From the NCBI GenBank assembly GCA_945872325.1, contig CAMBZY010000262.1, positions 1-5,179 on the forward strand: a DNA stretch of 5,179 bases. Reading direction: 5' to 3'. Position 1 is the first letter of the stretch; every line of letters starts with the position of its first letter. This document shows positions 1 to 5,179 of this stretch, one piece after another. Origin of the DNA: Candidatus Kuenenia stuttgartensis. GTDB taxonomy: Bacteria; Planctomycetota; Planctomycetia; Isosphaerales; Isosphaeraceae. The position numbers and the translations under genes were made by a program. Under the pieces are notes generated by a model. It did not search any database, was not told the DNA's origin, and was given only the letters and a program-made list of their open reading frames with translations.

Positions 1-49
1 TGAAATAGCAGGCTTCTTTTTTAATGAACGTTTGAAACTTTCTTGTTTT

Positions 50-64
50 ATCCAGAGTCTGGAT
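50..64. repeat. Perfect 15-bp inverted repeat, operator-like or small hairpin
   Basis: ATCCAGA-G-TCTGGAT has two fully complementary 7-base arms around one central base. As RNA it could form a 6-bp stem with a 3-base loop. On the plus strand a TTTT run follows only about nine bases later, so it is a poor intrinsic terminator. It lies about 137 bases before the kinase start, where a repressor or activator site would fit. The symmetry is seen directly; a regulatory role is inferred. Confidence 0.4.
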
Positions 65-140
65 TGTCTCGGTTTTACAGAATTTGGTACGCTTTACCTG
101 CACCTGATCAGATTTGGACGATACTCAGATTGAATATCAA

Positions 141-166
141 ATCCTATCCTAGACGATGGTTAGGAT
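141..166. repeat. Tandem ATCCT with inverted TAGGAT, possible regulatory dyad
   Basis: ATCCTATCCTA (141-151) contains ATCCTA twice in overlapping tandem. The reverse complement TAGGAT follows at 161-166, giving a 6-bp dyad with a 9-base spacer (146-151 with 161-166). It lies 35 bases before the kinase start codon and just after the weak promoter candidate. It could be a protein-binding site or a weak 5' UTR hairpin. Short dyads like this also arise by chance. Confidence 0.25.
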
Positions 167-200
167 GTAGCCTGCCGAATTCCTCCCAGACTCATCATAA

Positions 201-1646
201 ATGTCCCTCCCAACTCACACTCATTCCAAGTCCCATCATTTGACACGCGTTGTTCTGGAATGGGTTTCAGGCCCAACCAGTCCCATGGAACGTCGTCGGT
301 TATTGCCAAGCCGTGGTGATTTTGTAATTGGCCGATCTTTGGCTGCTGACTGGTCCATTCCAGAGGATGGACTACTCTCGCGAAACCATTTAAAACTGAC
401 AACTGTGGATTCCGGGTGTGTCCTGTTCGACTTTGCCAGCAAAAATGGAACGAATCTGAATGATGAGGCTGTTGAGCCTGAGAAATCTGTTTTTCTGGTT
501 CAAAATGATCTGATTCAAGCTGGTCGATGTGTTTTTCGTGTTCATTTTGAAACAACGGATATTGCGATCGTCGACGCATCGCAATCCCTTACTGGAGAAG
601 CGGATTCTGCATCTCATAAGTTGCCTGAGAGAATTTCTGAGAAGATTGCCTCTGAGTTCCCGCCTGCAAGTTTCACCTGCTCGATCTGTCATGGTGTTTA
701 TCAGGGATCAGCCTCTCCTAACGTTGCAGTGCAAAGTTCAAAAGAACTGCTAAACTCTTATACCTGCAATAATTGCCTTCCTGGTCGCTTGACACTTTCA
801 GTGGATATGGAAGACGATCTTGCCCCCCACTATGAAACAATCCGGTTGCTCGGTAAAGGCTCTATGGGGGTTGTTTATCTAGCAAAAAATCGTGAAACGA
901 GCCGGCATGTTGCTTTGAAAATTATCGATCCCGAAACGGCCACCACTCGCACTGCCATCGAACGATTCATGCGTGAAATGGCTGTGATCAGCGCTTTGAA
1001 GCACATCAATATCGTCGAATGTCTCGATCAGGGCCACGATGCTGGCCACCTTTGGTTTGCCATGGAATACGTTTCCGGGATCAGTCTCGAAACTCTGGCA
1101 CAAGCCAACCGAGGCACTTATCCGGTGAATCAGGCCTGCCGAATCGTATGCCAAGTTCTTAAGGGCCTTGAGTATGCGCATAATCAGAGCCTTGTTCATC
1201 GCGATATCAAGCCGGAAAATATTCTGATCGGTCGTACGTCTGAAAAACGCTTGATTGCCAAGATCAGTGATTTTGGACTCGCCAAAAACTACCAGTCGAT
1301 GGGCGTTTCAGGCCTGACTTTTTCTGGCGAAATGAGAGGCACCATCCCGTTCATGCCTCCTGAGCAGATGATCGACTTCAAAACGGTAAAGCCATCGGGA
1401 GACCTATATTCTACTGCTGCAACGCTTTACTATCTAATCGCCGGAACTTATGTTTTTGACTCAGATGATGGCAGCGACGATATGATCCAAATGCTTCTTG
1501 ATCACAAAGTGGTTCCACTGAGCAGTCGCCGCAGTGACGTTCCTCAAGAGCTCAGTGATCTGGTTTCAAAGTGTCTGGCCCGTAATCCTGACGATCGCTT
1601 CCCGACCGCATCCGCCATGCGAAATGCATTGAAACCCTTTGCCTGA
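201..1646 (+). CDS. FHA-domain Ser/Thr protein kinase with a CxxC/CxxC linker
   Basis: A 481-residue protein that phosphorylates Ser/Thr on unknown targets, predicted cytosolic because no membrane segment is visible. Residues about 17-116 form an FHA phosphothreonine-binding domain (GRS 44-46, SRNH 60-63, NGT 82-84). Residues 160-192 carry two cysteine pairs, C160/C163 and C189/C192, spaced like a zinc ribbon. The kinase domain fills about 211-480: glycine loop LGKGSMGVV 217-225, lysine K240 in VALK, helix-C glutamate E259, HRDIKPEN 333-340 with catalytic D335 and N340, DFG 357-359, PPE 386-388 in place of APE, and R466. All catalytic residues are present, and it is an RD-type kinase, so activation-loop phosphorylation (T373, S375 and T381 are candidates) is plausible. 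The ATG at 201 follows an in-frame stop at once and has no clear Shine-Dalgarno. The protein ends right after the kinase fold, with no sensor domain. modB starts 28 bases downstream. The kinase call is secure; the role is unknown. Confidence 0.95.
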   Translation: MSLPTHTHSKSHHLTRVVLEWVSGPTSPMERRRLLPSRGDFVIGRSLAADWSIPEDGLLSRNHLKLTTVDSGCVLFDFASKNGTNLNDEAVEPEKSVFLVQNDLIQAGRCVFRVHFETTDIAIVDASQSLTGEADSASHKLPERISEKIASEFPPASFTCSICHGVYQGSASPNVAVQSSKELLNSYTCNNCLPGRLTLSVDMEDDLAPHYETIRLLGKGSMGVVYLAKNRETSRHVALKIIDPETATTRTAIERFMREMAVISALKHINIVECLDQGHDAGHLWFAMEYVSGISLETLAQANRGTYPVNQACRIVCQVLKGLEYAHNQSLVHRDIKPENILIGRTSEKRLIAKISDFGLAKNYQSMGVSGLTFSGEMRGTIPFMPPEQMIDFKTVKPSGDLYSTAATLYYLIAGTYVFDSDDGSDDMIQMLLDHKVVPLSSRRSDVPQELSDLVSKCLARNPDDRFPTASAMRNALKPFA

Positions 1647-1674
1647 TCTGGACTCAAGCCAGGTTTGCGAGCCT

Positions 1675-2343
1675 ATGACTGCCGAAGATTATACAGCGAT
1701 CATACTTTCTCTGGCGGTCGCCCTGGCAGCAACCATTTCGGTTGTTTGTGTGGGTACTCCAATTGCCTGGTATATTGCGAAAAAGCCGTTTCGAGGGTCT
1801 GGACTGGTTGTGGCTATCTCTACACTTCCACTGGTCTTACCACCCACAGTAACGGGTTATCTACTACTTGAAATCTTTGGCCGGCGTGCAATTGTGGGAC
1901 ATTTTCTTGAACAACAATTCGGGCTTGTCATCGTCTTCCATTGGACGGGCGCCGTGCTGGCCGCTGCAGTGACCAGCTTCCCTCTCTATTTCGTATCCGC
2001 CCGATCGGCGTTTGCCTCGGTTGATTTCGCTTACGAACAGGCTGCCAGGCTGATGGGTTGTTCGGAATGGACTGTTTTCTGGCGAATCACACTTCCACTG
2101 TCGATTCGCGGACTGGTGGCTGGGGGCGTTCTTGGATTTGTCCGTGCCTTGGGCGACTTTGGTGCGACTTTGATGGTGGCTGGAAACATTCCTGGACGGA
2201 CTCGAACAGCCGCCCTGGCGCTGTATGACGCCACCATTTTAGGGGATGCGGCACGCGCCAGGTCCTTGGTCGCTGTGTTGGGTGCAGTGGCCGTTGCAGC
2301 GATCTGGTTCGCTGGAAGACCGTTATCCAAAGGCGGTCGGTAA
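1675..2343 (+). CDS. modB: Molybdate ABC transporter permease, ModB type
   Basis: A 222-residue inner-membrane permease that would form the channel of a molybdate (or tungstate) importer with the ATPase encoded next. Hydrophobic segments lie at about 8-35, 43-68, 83-108, 146-168 and 198-214, which fits the five-helix ModB fold. ModB hallmarks are PLVLPPTVTGYLLL (52-65), the EAA cytoplasmic loop from about Y120 to P141 that docks on the ATPase, and ALGDFGATLMVAGNIPGRT (158-176). The usual GEFGA appears here as GDFGA. Length is normal for the family. I chose the ATG at 1675; an in-frame TTG at 1639 would add 12 polar residues and overlap the kinase stop by 8 bases. Neither start has a strong Shine-Dalgarno. 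Three bases separate its stop from modC, so the two are surely cotranscribed. No ModA gene is nearby. The substrate is assigned from motif similarity only. Confidence 0.92.
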   Translation: MTAEDYTAIILSLAVALAATISVVCVGTPIAWYIAKKPFRGSGLVVAISTLPLVLPPTVTGYLLLEIFGRRAIVGHFLEQQFGLVIVFHWTGAVLAAAVTSFPLYFVSARSAFASVDFAYEQAARLMGCSEWTVFWRITLPLSIRGLVAGGVLGFVRALGDFGATLMVAGNIPGRTRTAALALYDATILGDAARARSLVAVLGAVAVAAIWFAGRPLSKGGR

Positions 2344-2346
2344 ACC

Positions 2347-3018
2347 ATGACTCAGCAAGTACATGTGTTCCAATCCAAGATCTGTTCTTCCATACCTGGT
2401 CGCTTCGAACTTGATTTGGAACTAAAAACAAATCATCGAGTTACGGCATTGTTTGGCCCATCAGGAGCCGGTAAAACCACGATCTTAAAACTCATCGCCG
2501 GCTGGCTTGAGTCCAATTCCACGGTCGCTTTACATGGGAATCCATCCGGTAGGGTGCAGCCATTGCGTGATCGAGGCGTGGGAATGGTGTATCAGGATGA
2601 CCTCCTGTTCCCGCATCTCGATGTGCTTGACAATGCCCAGTTTGCGATCAAATATGCTCGCTCTGAACGCCGTATGGAACCATCTGTTTTTGATTCGCTT
2701 TGCGAGAATTTTGGGATCGTTCACCTCCTGGGCCGAAAGATATTCAACCTTTCCGGTGGTGAGCGTCAGCGAGTGGCTTTGGTGCGTGCACTTGCAGCCA
2801 TGCCCAAACTCCTTCTGTGCGATGAACCTGTCAGCGCTGTGGATCGAGTTGGTAGGACTGAACTATTGGCGAATTTGCAGAGTTGGACGGAGCGTGAACA
2901 GATTGTGGTCATCATGGTCACGCACGATCACGACGAAATTCGCCGCATGGCTGGGCATGTCTGGCATATCGATGCTGGTCGATTGATCGCCGAAGGTTCG
3001 CCTGACTCTGTGATATAG
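2347..3018 (+). CDS. modC: Molybdate ABC transporter ATP-binding protein, short ModC type
   Basis: A 223-residue ABC ATPase that would power the ModB permease from the cytoplasmic face. The full motif set is present: Walker A GPSGAGKTT 37-45, Q-loop VYQDD 81-85 with Q83, signature LSGGERQ 135-141, Walker B LLLCDEP 155-161 with catalytic E160, D-loop SAVD 163-166, and H-loop H193. The protein stops shortly after the nucleotide-binding domain. Classic ModC, such as the E. coli protein of about 350 residues, has a C-terminal TOBE/Mop domain that binds molybdate and mediates trans-inhibition; that part is absent here. The stop codon is clean, and the sequence after it is occupied by the convergent cdd gene, so this looks like a natural short form and not a frameshift. 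By itself the sequence would fit several import ATPases; the ModC name rests on the adjacent modB. Confidence 0.88.
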   Translation: MTQQVHVFQSKICSSIPGRFELDLELKTNHRVTALFGPSGAGKTTILKLIAGWLESNSTVALHGNPSGRVQPLRDRGVGMVYQDDLLFPHLDVLDNAQFAIKYARSERRMEPSVFDSLCENFGIVHLLGRKIFNLSGGERQRVALVRALAAMPKLLLCDEPVSAVDRVGRTELLANLQSWTEREQIVVIMVTHDHDEIRRMAGHVWHIDAGRLIAEGSPDSVI

Positions 3019-3031
3019 CAGCAGTCGAGGT

Positions 3032-3472
3032 TTATTCGGAGGGTTTGGAAACTAGCCTGAAAGCGTTTGGAAGTAGGTCTTTAAGCTGGTAAGAGCCTGC
3101 TCGATCGACTAGGATTACGGTTTCAGGATCGGTAAATTCTGCCAGTAATTGCCGGCAGGCTCCGCACGGCATGAGCATCTCCGGATGGAGCTTTGCCTGG
3201 TCGTCGGAAACGTCCACGCAACTCACAGCCACGGCGTCAAATCGTTTGTGGCCCGCCAGAACTGCGGCGAACGAAGCCGTACGTTCAGCGCAGATTGTCA
3301 GGCCATACGAAGCATTTTCGACATTTGCGCCGGTGAATATCTCGTCGTTGACCAGGATGGCCGCACCGACGTGGAAATTCGAGTACGGGCAATAGGCTTT
3401 TGAGGCGGCTTCACGGGCCTTTGCCAATAGCTTTTCAGCAAGCTCTGGAGTAATGGATTGAAGTCCTGGCAT
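3032..3472 (-). CDS. cdd: Cytidine deaminase
   Basis: A 146-residue cytosolic enzyme that converts cytidine and deoxycytidine to uridine and deoxyuridine, releasing ammonia, in pyrimidine salvage. Length and motifs match the small tetrameric zinc enzymes (B. subtilis type). AYCPYSNFHVGAA at 27-39 is the family N-terminal signature. N50 and E52 (GANVEN) bind the ribose. C61-A-E63 supplies a zinc ligand and the catalytic glutamate. PCGACRQ 102-108 supplies the other zinc cysteines C103 and C106. Nothing essential is missing. The start ATG has only a weak purine-rich stretch before it. The gene begins 36 bases after the lipoprotein stop, so it is probably the last gene of that minus-strand unit. 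It converges on modC with 13 bases between the stops. Confidence 0.96.
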   Translation of the reverse strand: MPGLQSITPELAEKLLAKAREAASKAYCPYSNFHVGAAILVNDEIFTGANVENASYGLTICAERTASFAAVLAGHKRFDAVAVSCVDVSDDQAKLHPEMLMPCGACRQLLAEFTDPETVILVDRAGSYQLKDLLPNAFRLVSKPSE

Positions 3473-3508
3473 CGCCCAATTCTTTCAAAACAGCGTTGGT
3501 GGATCGGA

Positions 3509-4201
3509 TCAAAGACGGGTGTCTTGAATATCGTCGCCGGGGGCATGATCCACAAAGTGCCATGAGAGTTCTGTGGCAACCAGTTTGAGGAACTTGTTTT
3601 TAAAGGCAGACTTGCTGACGCCGGTTTCGACGGACATAGGGGCTGTGACCGGGAAGACGGTGTCGCGATAATCGTTGTAAATCACGTCCACTTCCTTGGG
3701 CTCATTCTTGATCGGTTTGCCCTTTTTATCCTTGGGATAATCTTTGTTGGTCACCTGAATGTGGATTTTGGAGTGACCCTGGAACAGCATCGGCGTGGAA
3801 GGATCCTGAATTTGAAACTGTTCGATTTCGAAGAAGACGACGGCATCGGCTTCAAAGAAGTTGAGGGCCTCTTCGGCTGACCAGTCGGAATGCTCCTGCT
3901 GCCACTCGGAAACACGCTCGAAGGGTGCGAATCGGATTTTTGGATTCGAGGTTCGAATGGTTTTCTGGAATTCTTTGGTCAGATCGCGTTCAAGCATCTG
4001 GAAGTCGTTGTTCGCTCCATTCACAGCGTGTGCCAGAACGACGATCAATTTGCCGGACAGGTCGGGGCCTGTATGGCTGATGGTCGGTTCAAATGGCTGG
4101 AGGAAATAGAGAGACATACGAGGGTCGCAGCCCATGAGGACTGAAACGCCCGACGCCAAACCGATTGAACCGAGAAAACCGCGTCGTCCTAAATGATTCA
4201 T
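3509..4201 (-). CDS. Uncharacterised lipoprotein with Tat-like signal
   Basis: A 230-residue exported protein of unknown function. The N-terminus has G5-R-R-G-F-L10, a twin-arginine-like motif, then a hydrophobic stretch, then a lipobox L22-M-G-C25, so the mature protein should start with lipidated C25. The next residue is D26, which in E. coli favours inner-membrane retention. The mature part alternates predicted strands and helices (strand at 51-57, helix at 66-83, strand at 119-128, strand at 144-151). It has a lysine-rich polar loop at about 152-170 and an amphipathic C-terminal helix at about 198-217. That order recalls TolB-N/CsgG-like periplasmic folds, but this is a guess. I recall similar short proteins in other planctomycetes, always unnamed. 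The ATG at 4201 is chosen because it starts the signal peptide and has AAGGA eight bases upstream; the open frame continues to 4408 but would bury the signal. It lies 52 bases after the DUF2752 gene. Confidence 0.85.
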   Translation of the reverse strand: MNHLGRRGFLGSIGLASGVSVLMGCDPRMSLYFLQPFEPTISHTGPDLSGKLIVVLAHAVNGANNDFQMLERDLTKEFQKTIRTSNPKIRFAPFERVSEWQQEHSDWSAEEALNFFEADAVVFFEIEQFQIQDPSTPMLFQGHSKIHIQVTNKDYPKDKKGKPIKNEPKEVDVIYNDYRDTVFPVTAPMSVETGVSKSAFKNKFLKLVATELSWHFVDHAPGDDIQDTRL

Positions 4202-4209
4202 GGCGTGCG

Positions 4210-4214
4210 TCCTT
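4210..4214 (-). promoter_or_regulatory. Ribosome binding site of the lipoprotein gene
   Basis: AAGGA on the minus strand, eight bases before the ATG at 4201. It decides the start against the longer upstream open frame and agrees with the signal peptide beginning there. Confidence 0.7.
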
Positions 4215-4253
4215 GCTTGCCAGTTGCGTGCATATTCGGAAATTTGATTCGTT

Positions 4254-4769
4254 TCAGGGGCCACTGACCGATACGTGCTGAGCGGCTTGAGAGAGTCGGA
4301 TCGCCCAACAGGTGAGAGCGATTGAGAAGAGTCCGCCAGAGCATAAAGCGAGCGGGCGATCCCAATTGTCAAACCCCACAATTCGGCCTTTGAAGCTGCA
4401 CAAGCCAAGCCATGCGGCGGCAGCGATTGCGAGCCCGAAGAGTGGAAGACCTGCTGGATTTGACCTGATGGAGTCTCGGAAATGGCCTCTGGCCAGCCAT
4501 GCGGCGGCGGTCGTCATTCCACAAGTCGGGCATGGTACACCTGTTTGAGCCATTGTCGGGCACTTTGCCAACCCAAGCTGGGTGTGCGTGCCAACCCGAT
4601 TGGGGCTTGGGACAAGTGAGAATGCCATCCACCAGATGCCTAATCCAGCCAACGCTGGAATCAGCAGGAGCGGTCGCCAGAAAGTAGAAATCCGACGAGG
4701 ATCCGTGCCATGGTCTAAACCATGACCCGCATGTGACATCCTCGGATTTGGCCCCTTCAGCGCAATCAT
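4254..4769 (-). CDS. DUF2752 family membrane protein
   Basis: A 171-residue integral membrane protein of unknown function. The DUF2752 signature is clear: C70-P, then TGVPCPTCGMTTA (76-88) with C80 and C83, and N104-P in the segment before the second helix. Membrane segments lie at about 33-53, 107-124 and 141-158, so the cysteine motif sits in the loop after the first helix. The conserved Cys pair could bind metal or act in redox chemistry, but no member's role is known to me. The ATG at 4769 has GAGG eight bases upstream and is preferred. An ATG at 4826 (190 residues, AAGG almost touching the start) and one at 4739 (161 residues) are possible; all keep the conserved region. The gene heads a minus-strand set with the lipoprotein and cdd. 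Family call sure, start less so. Confidence 0.88.
   Translation of the reverse strand: MIALKGPNPRMSHAGHGLDHGTDPRRISTFWRPLLLIPALAGLGIWWMAFSLVPSPNRVGTHTQLGLAKCPTMAQTGVPCPTCGMTTAAAWLARGHFRDSIRSNPAGLPLFGLAIAAAAWLGLCSFKGRIVGFDNWDRPLALCSGGLFSIALTCWAIRLSQAAQHVSVSGP
4408..4508. repeat. 14-bp direct repeat inside the DUF2752 gene
   Basis: AGCCATGCGGCGGC occurs at 4408-4421 and again, identical, at 4495-4508. The offset is 87 bases, exactly 29 codons. Both copies encode Ala-Ala-Ala-Trp-Leu on the minus strand, once right after the conserved CxxC motif and once in the second membrane helix. It may reflect alanine-rich membrane sequence with shared codon use, or a small duplication. Confidence 0.5.
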
Positions 4770-4777
4770 TGCATGAG

Positions 4778-4781
4778 CCTC
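4778..4781 (-). promoter_or_regulatory. Ribosome binding site favouring the 4769 start
   Basis: GAGG on the minus strand lies eight bases before the ATG at 4769. The alternative ATG at 4826 has AAGG only one base away, and the one at 4739 has GAGG directly abutting, both poor spacings. Confidence 0.5.
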
Positions 4782-4826
4782 GAAACGAACACGGACCTTC
4801 CCTGGTCCAGTCTTGGTGGAGAGCAT

Positions 4827-4952
4827 ACCTTGTTTCAGAATTTCGACAAGCGGGATTTTTTACAAAAGTTTCGGACTGATGTGTGATAAGTTTAAGCAAG
4901 AGAGAGCTTTGATGGAAATTTCAATTGATTTTGATGTTTGAATGGAAAAATG
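4827..4952. other. Divergent intergenic region
   Basis: AT-rich DNA between the minus-strand DUF2752 gene and the plus-strand methyltransferase, so promoters for both directions should lie here. The non-coding part extends to 4770 if DUF2752 starts at 4769. The plus-strand candidate at 4859-4887 is the best match. I see no good minus-strand promoter. An 8-bp palindrome TCAATTGA lies at 4921-4928. Confidence 0.6.
4859..4887 (+). promoter_or_regulatory. Candidate sigma70-like promoter for the methyltransferase gene
   Basis: TTTACA (4859-4864; five of six to TTGACA) and TGTGAT (4882-4887; four of six to TATAAT) with a 17-base spacer. An overlapping TGATAA at 4884-4889 would need a 19-base spacer. 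Position and strand fit the gene starting near 4953. Planctomycete promoters are poorly defined, so this is tentative. Confidence 0.3.
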
Positions 4953-5179
4953 ATGAAAATACGTGTAGAACAAGACGGAATCCTGTTAGAAAACCGTCAT
5001 CAGGCAGCACTTGCATCGTGTGGGACTTCTGCCCAGGCGATTCATGATGTGATTCTGATTGAGGCTCAGCGGCTAAATCAGTCAGGGCTGACAGTGGCTC
5101 TGGATTACGGAGCAGGCACAGGTGAACTTGCGGCCAAGCTGGTTCAAGAGAGGCTTTTTGAGGAAGTTCATGCCGTGGA
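4953..5179 (+). CDS. Class I SAM-dependent methyltransferase, N-terminal part (cut by window edge)
   Basis: An open frame that runs off the right edge after about 75 codons, so only the N-terminus is seen. Counting from the ATG at 4953, residues 49-61 read ALDYGAGTGELAA. This is motif I of the Rossmann-fold methyltransferases, the glycine-rich loop that binds S-adenosylmethionine. It is followed by a helix (AAKLVQERLF) and then the second strand EEVHAV. The cut codon begins GA, so the next residue is Asp or Glu, as expected for the acidic residue that holds the SAM ribose. Some 30 residues before motif I form a predicted helix. Tandem ATGs lie at 4950 and 4953; GGA at 4944-4946 is six bases from the second, which I prefer. 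Substrate cannot be told from this part. Confidence 0.8.
   Translation, partial: MKIRVEQDGILLENRHQAALASCGTSAQAIHDVILIEAQRLNQSGLTVALDYGAGTGELAAKLVQERLFEEVHAV

Larger units (their letters stand above)
1..200. other. Non-coding leader region upstream of the FHA kinase
   Basis: This AT-rich stretch has no convincing coding region. A 66-codon open frame from 43 runs into the kinase gene in another frame and resembles nothing I know. The in-frame codon just before the kinase ATG is a stop (TAA, 198-200), so the kinase cannot extend into this region. It holds a perfect 15-bp palindrome at 50-64, an 8-bp palindrome CTGATCAG at 104-111, and a dyad at 146-166. A weak sigma70-like pair, TTGGAC (114-119) and TCAAAT (137-142) with a 17-base spacer, is the best promoter candidate, but the match is poor. 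Any gene ending just left of the window cannot be judged from here. Confidence 0.6.

Noticed and set aside
43..243. Plus-strand 66-codon open frame before and into the kinase gene
   Set aside because: It overlaps the kinase start in another frame, has no Shine-Dalgarno or known motif, and covers the dyads in the leader.
160..692. Minus-strand open frames of 100-139 codons opposite the kinase gene (160-579, 390-692)
   Set aside because: They lie opposite a clear FHA coding region, have no recognisable motif, and their composition looks like a reverse-frame shadow.
3004..3028. Possible hairpin GACT...AGTC between modC and cdd
   Set aside because: Only four bases pair before mismatches, and there is no U-run, so it does not support a terminator.
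4202..4408. N-terminal extension of the lipoprotein frame up to 4408
   Set aside because: It would place a Tat/lipobox signal about 70 residues inside the protein and overlap the end of DUF2752; the ATG at 4201 has a good Shine-Dalgarno.
4369..4899. Minus-strand 176-codon open frame overlapping the DUF2752 gene
   Set aside because: The DUF2752 frame has the conserved cysteine motif and membrane helices; this frame shows neither and is an alternate-frame shadow.
4921..4928. Palindrome TCAATTGA before the methyltransferase gene
   Set aside because: Eight-base AT-rich palindromes are common by chance and the flanks do not extend the symmetry beyond scattered pairs.
1..5179. tRNA, rRNA, CRISPR array, insertion sequence or attachment site
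   Set aside because: No repeat-spacer pattern, transposase motif, terminal inverted repeats or RNA gene signature was seen; nearly all the sequence is occupied by ordinary genes.

Overview
The window reads as a stretch of bacterial chromosome, most likely from a member of the Planctomycetota. The signs are an FHA/Ser-Thr kinase fusion, a DUF2752 membrane protein, a small Tat/lipobox protein of a type I associate with planctomycetes, moderate GC, and several starts without a clear Shine-Dalgarno. This placement is an inference from gene content, not from a marker gene.

Layout: 1-200 is non-coding leader DNA holding a perfect 15-bp palindrome and a second, looser dyad. From 201 to 3018 three plus-strand genes lie nearly end to end. 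They are a cytosolic FHA-(CxxC)2-Ser/Thr protein kinase, a ModB-type molybdate permease, and a short ModC-type ATPase without the usual C-terminal TOBE domain. No ModA binding protein is present. From 4769 (or 4826) down to 3032 three minus-strand genes run with gaps of 52 and 36 bases: a DUF2752 membrane protein, an unrecognised lipoprotein with a Tat-like signal, and cytidine deaminase. The two blocks converge, with only 13 bases between the modC and cdd stops and no visible terminator hairpin. At the right end, after a short AT-rich divergent intergenic region, a plus-strand class I SAM-dependent methyltransferase begins and is cut off by the window edge.

How the genes fit together: ModB and ModC would form the membrane and ATPase halves of a molybdate (or tungstate) importer. 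They would need a binding protein encoded elsewhere. The kinase is close enough to be cotranscribed with them, but no functional link is visible in the sequence. Cytidine deaminase serves pyrimidine salvage and has no obvious link to its two envelope-protein neighbours. Most of the content is ordinary. The points worth a second look are the kinase-modBC linkage, the cysteine pairs between FHA and kinase domains, the missing ModA and TOBE parts, the dyads before the kinase, and the uncharacterised DUF2752/lipoprotein pair.
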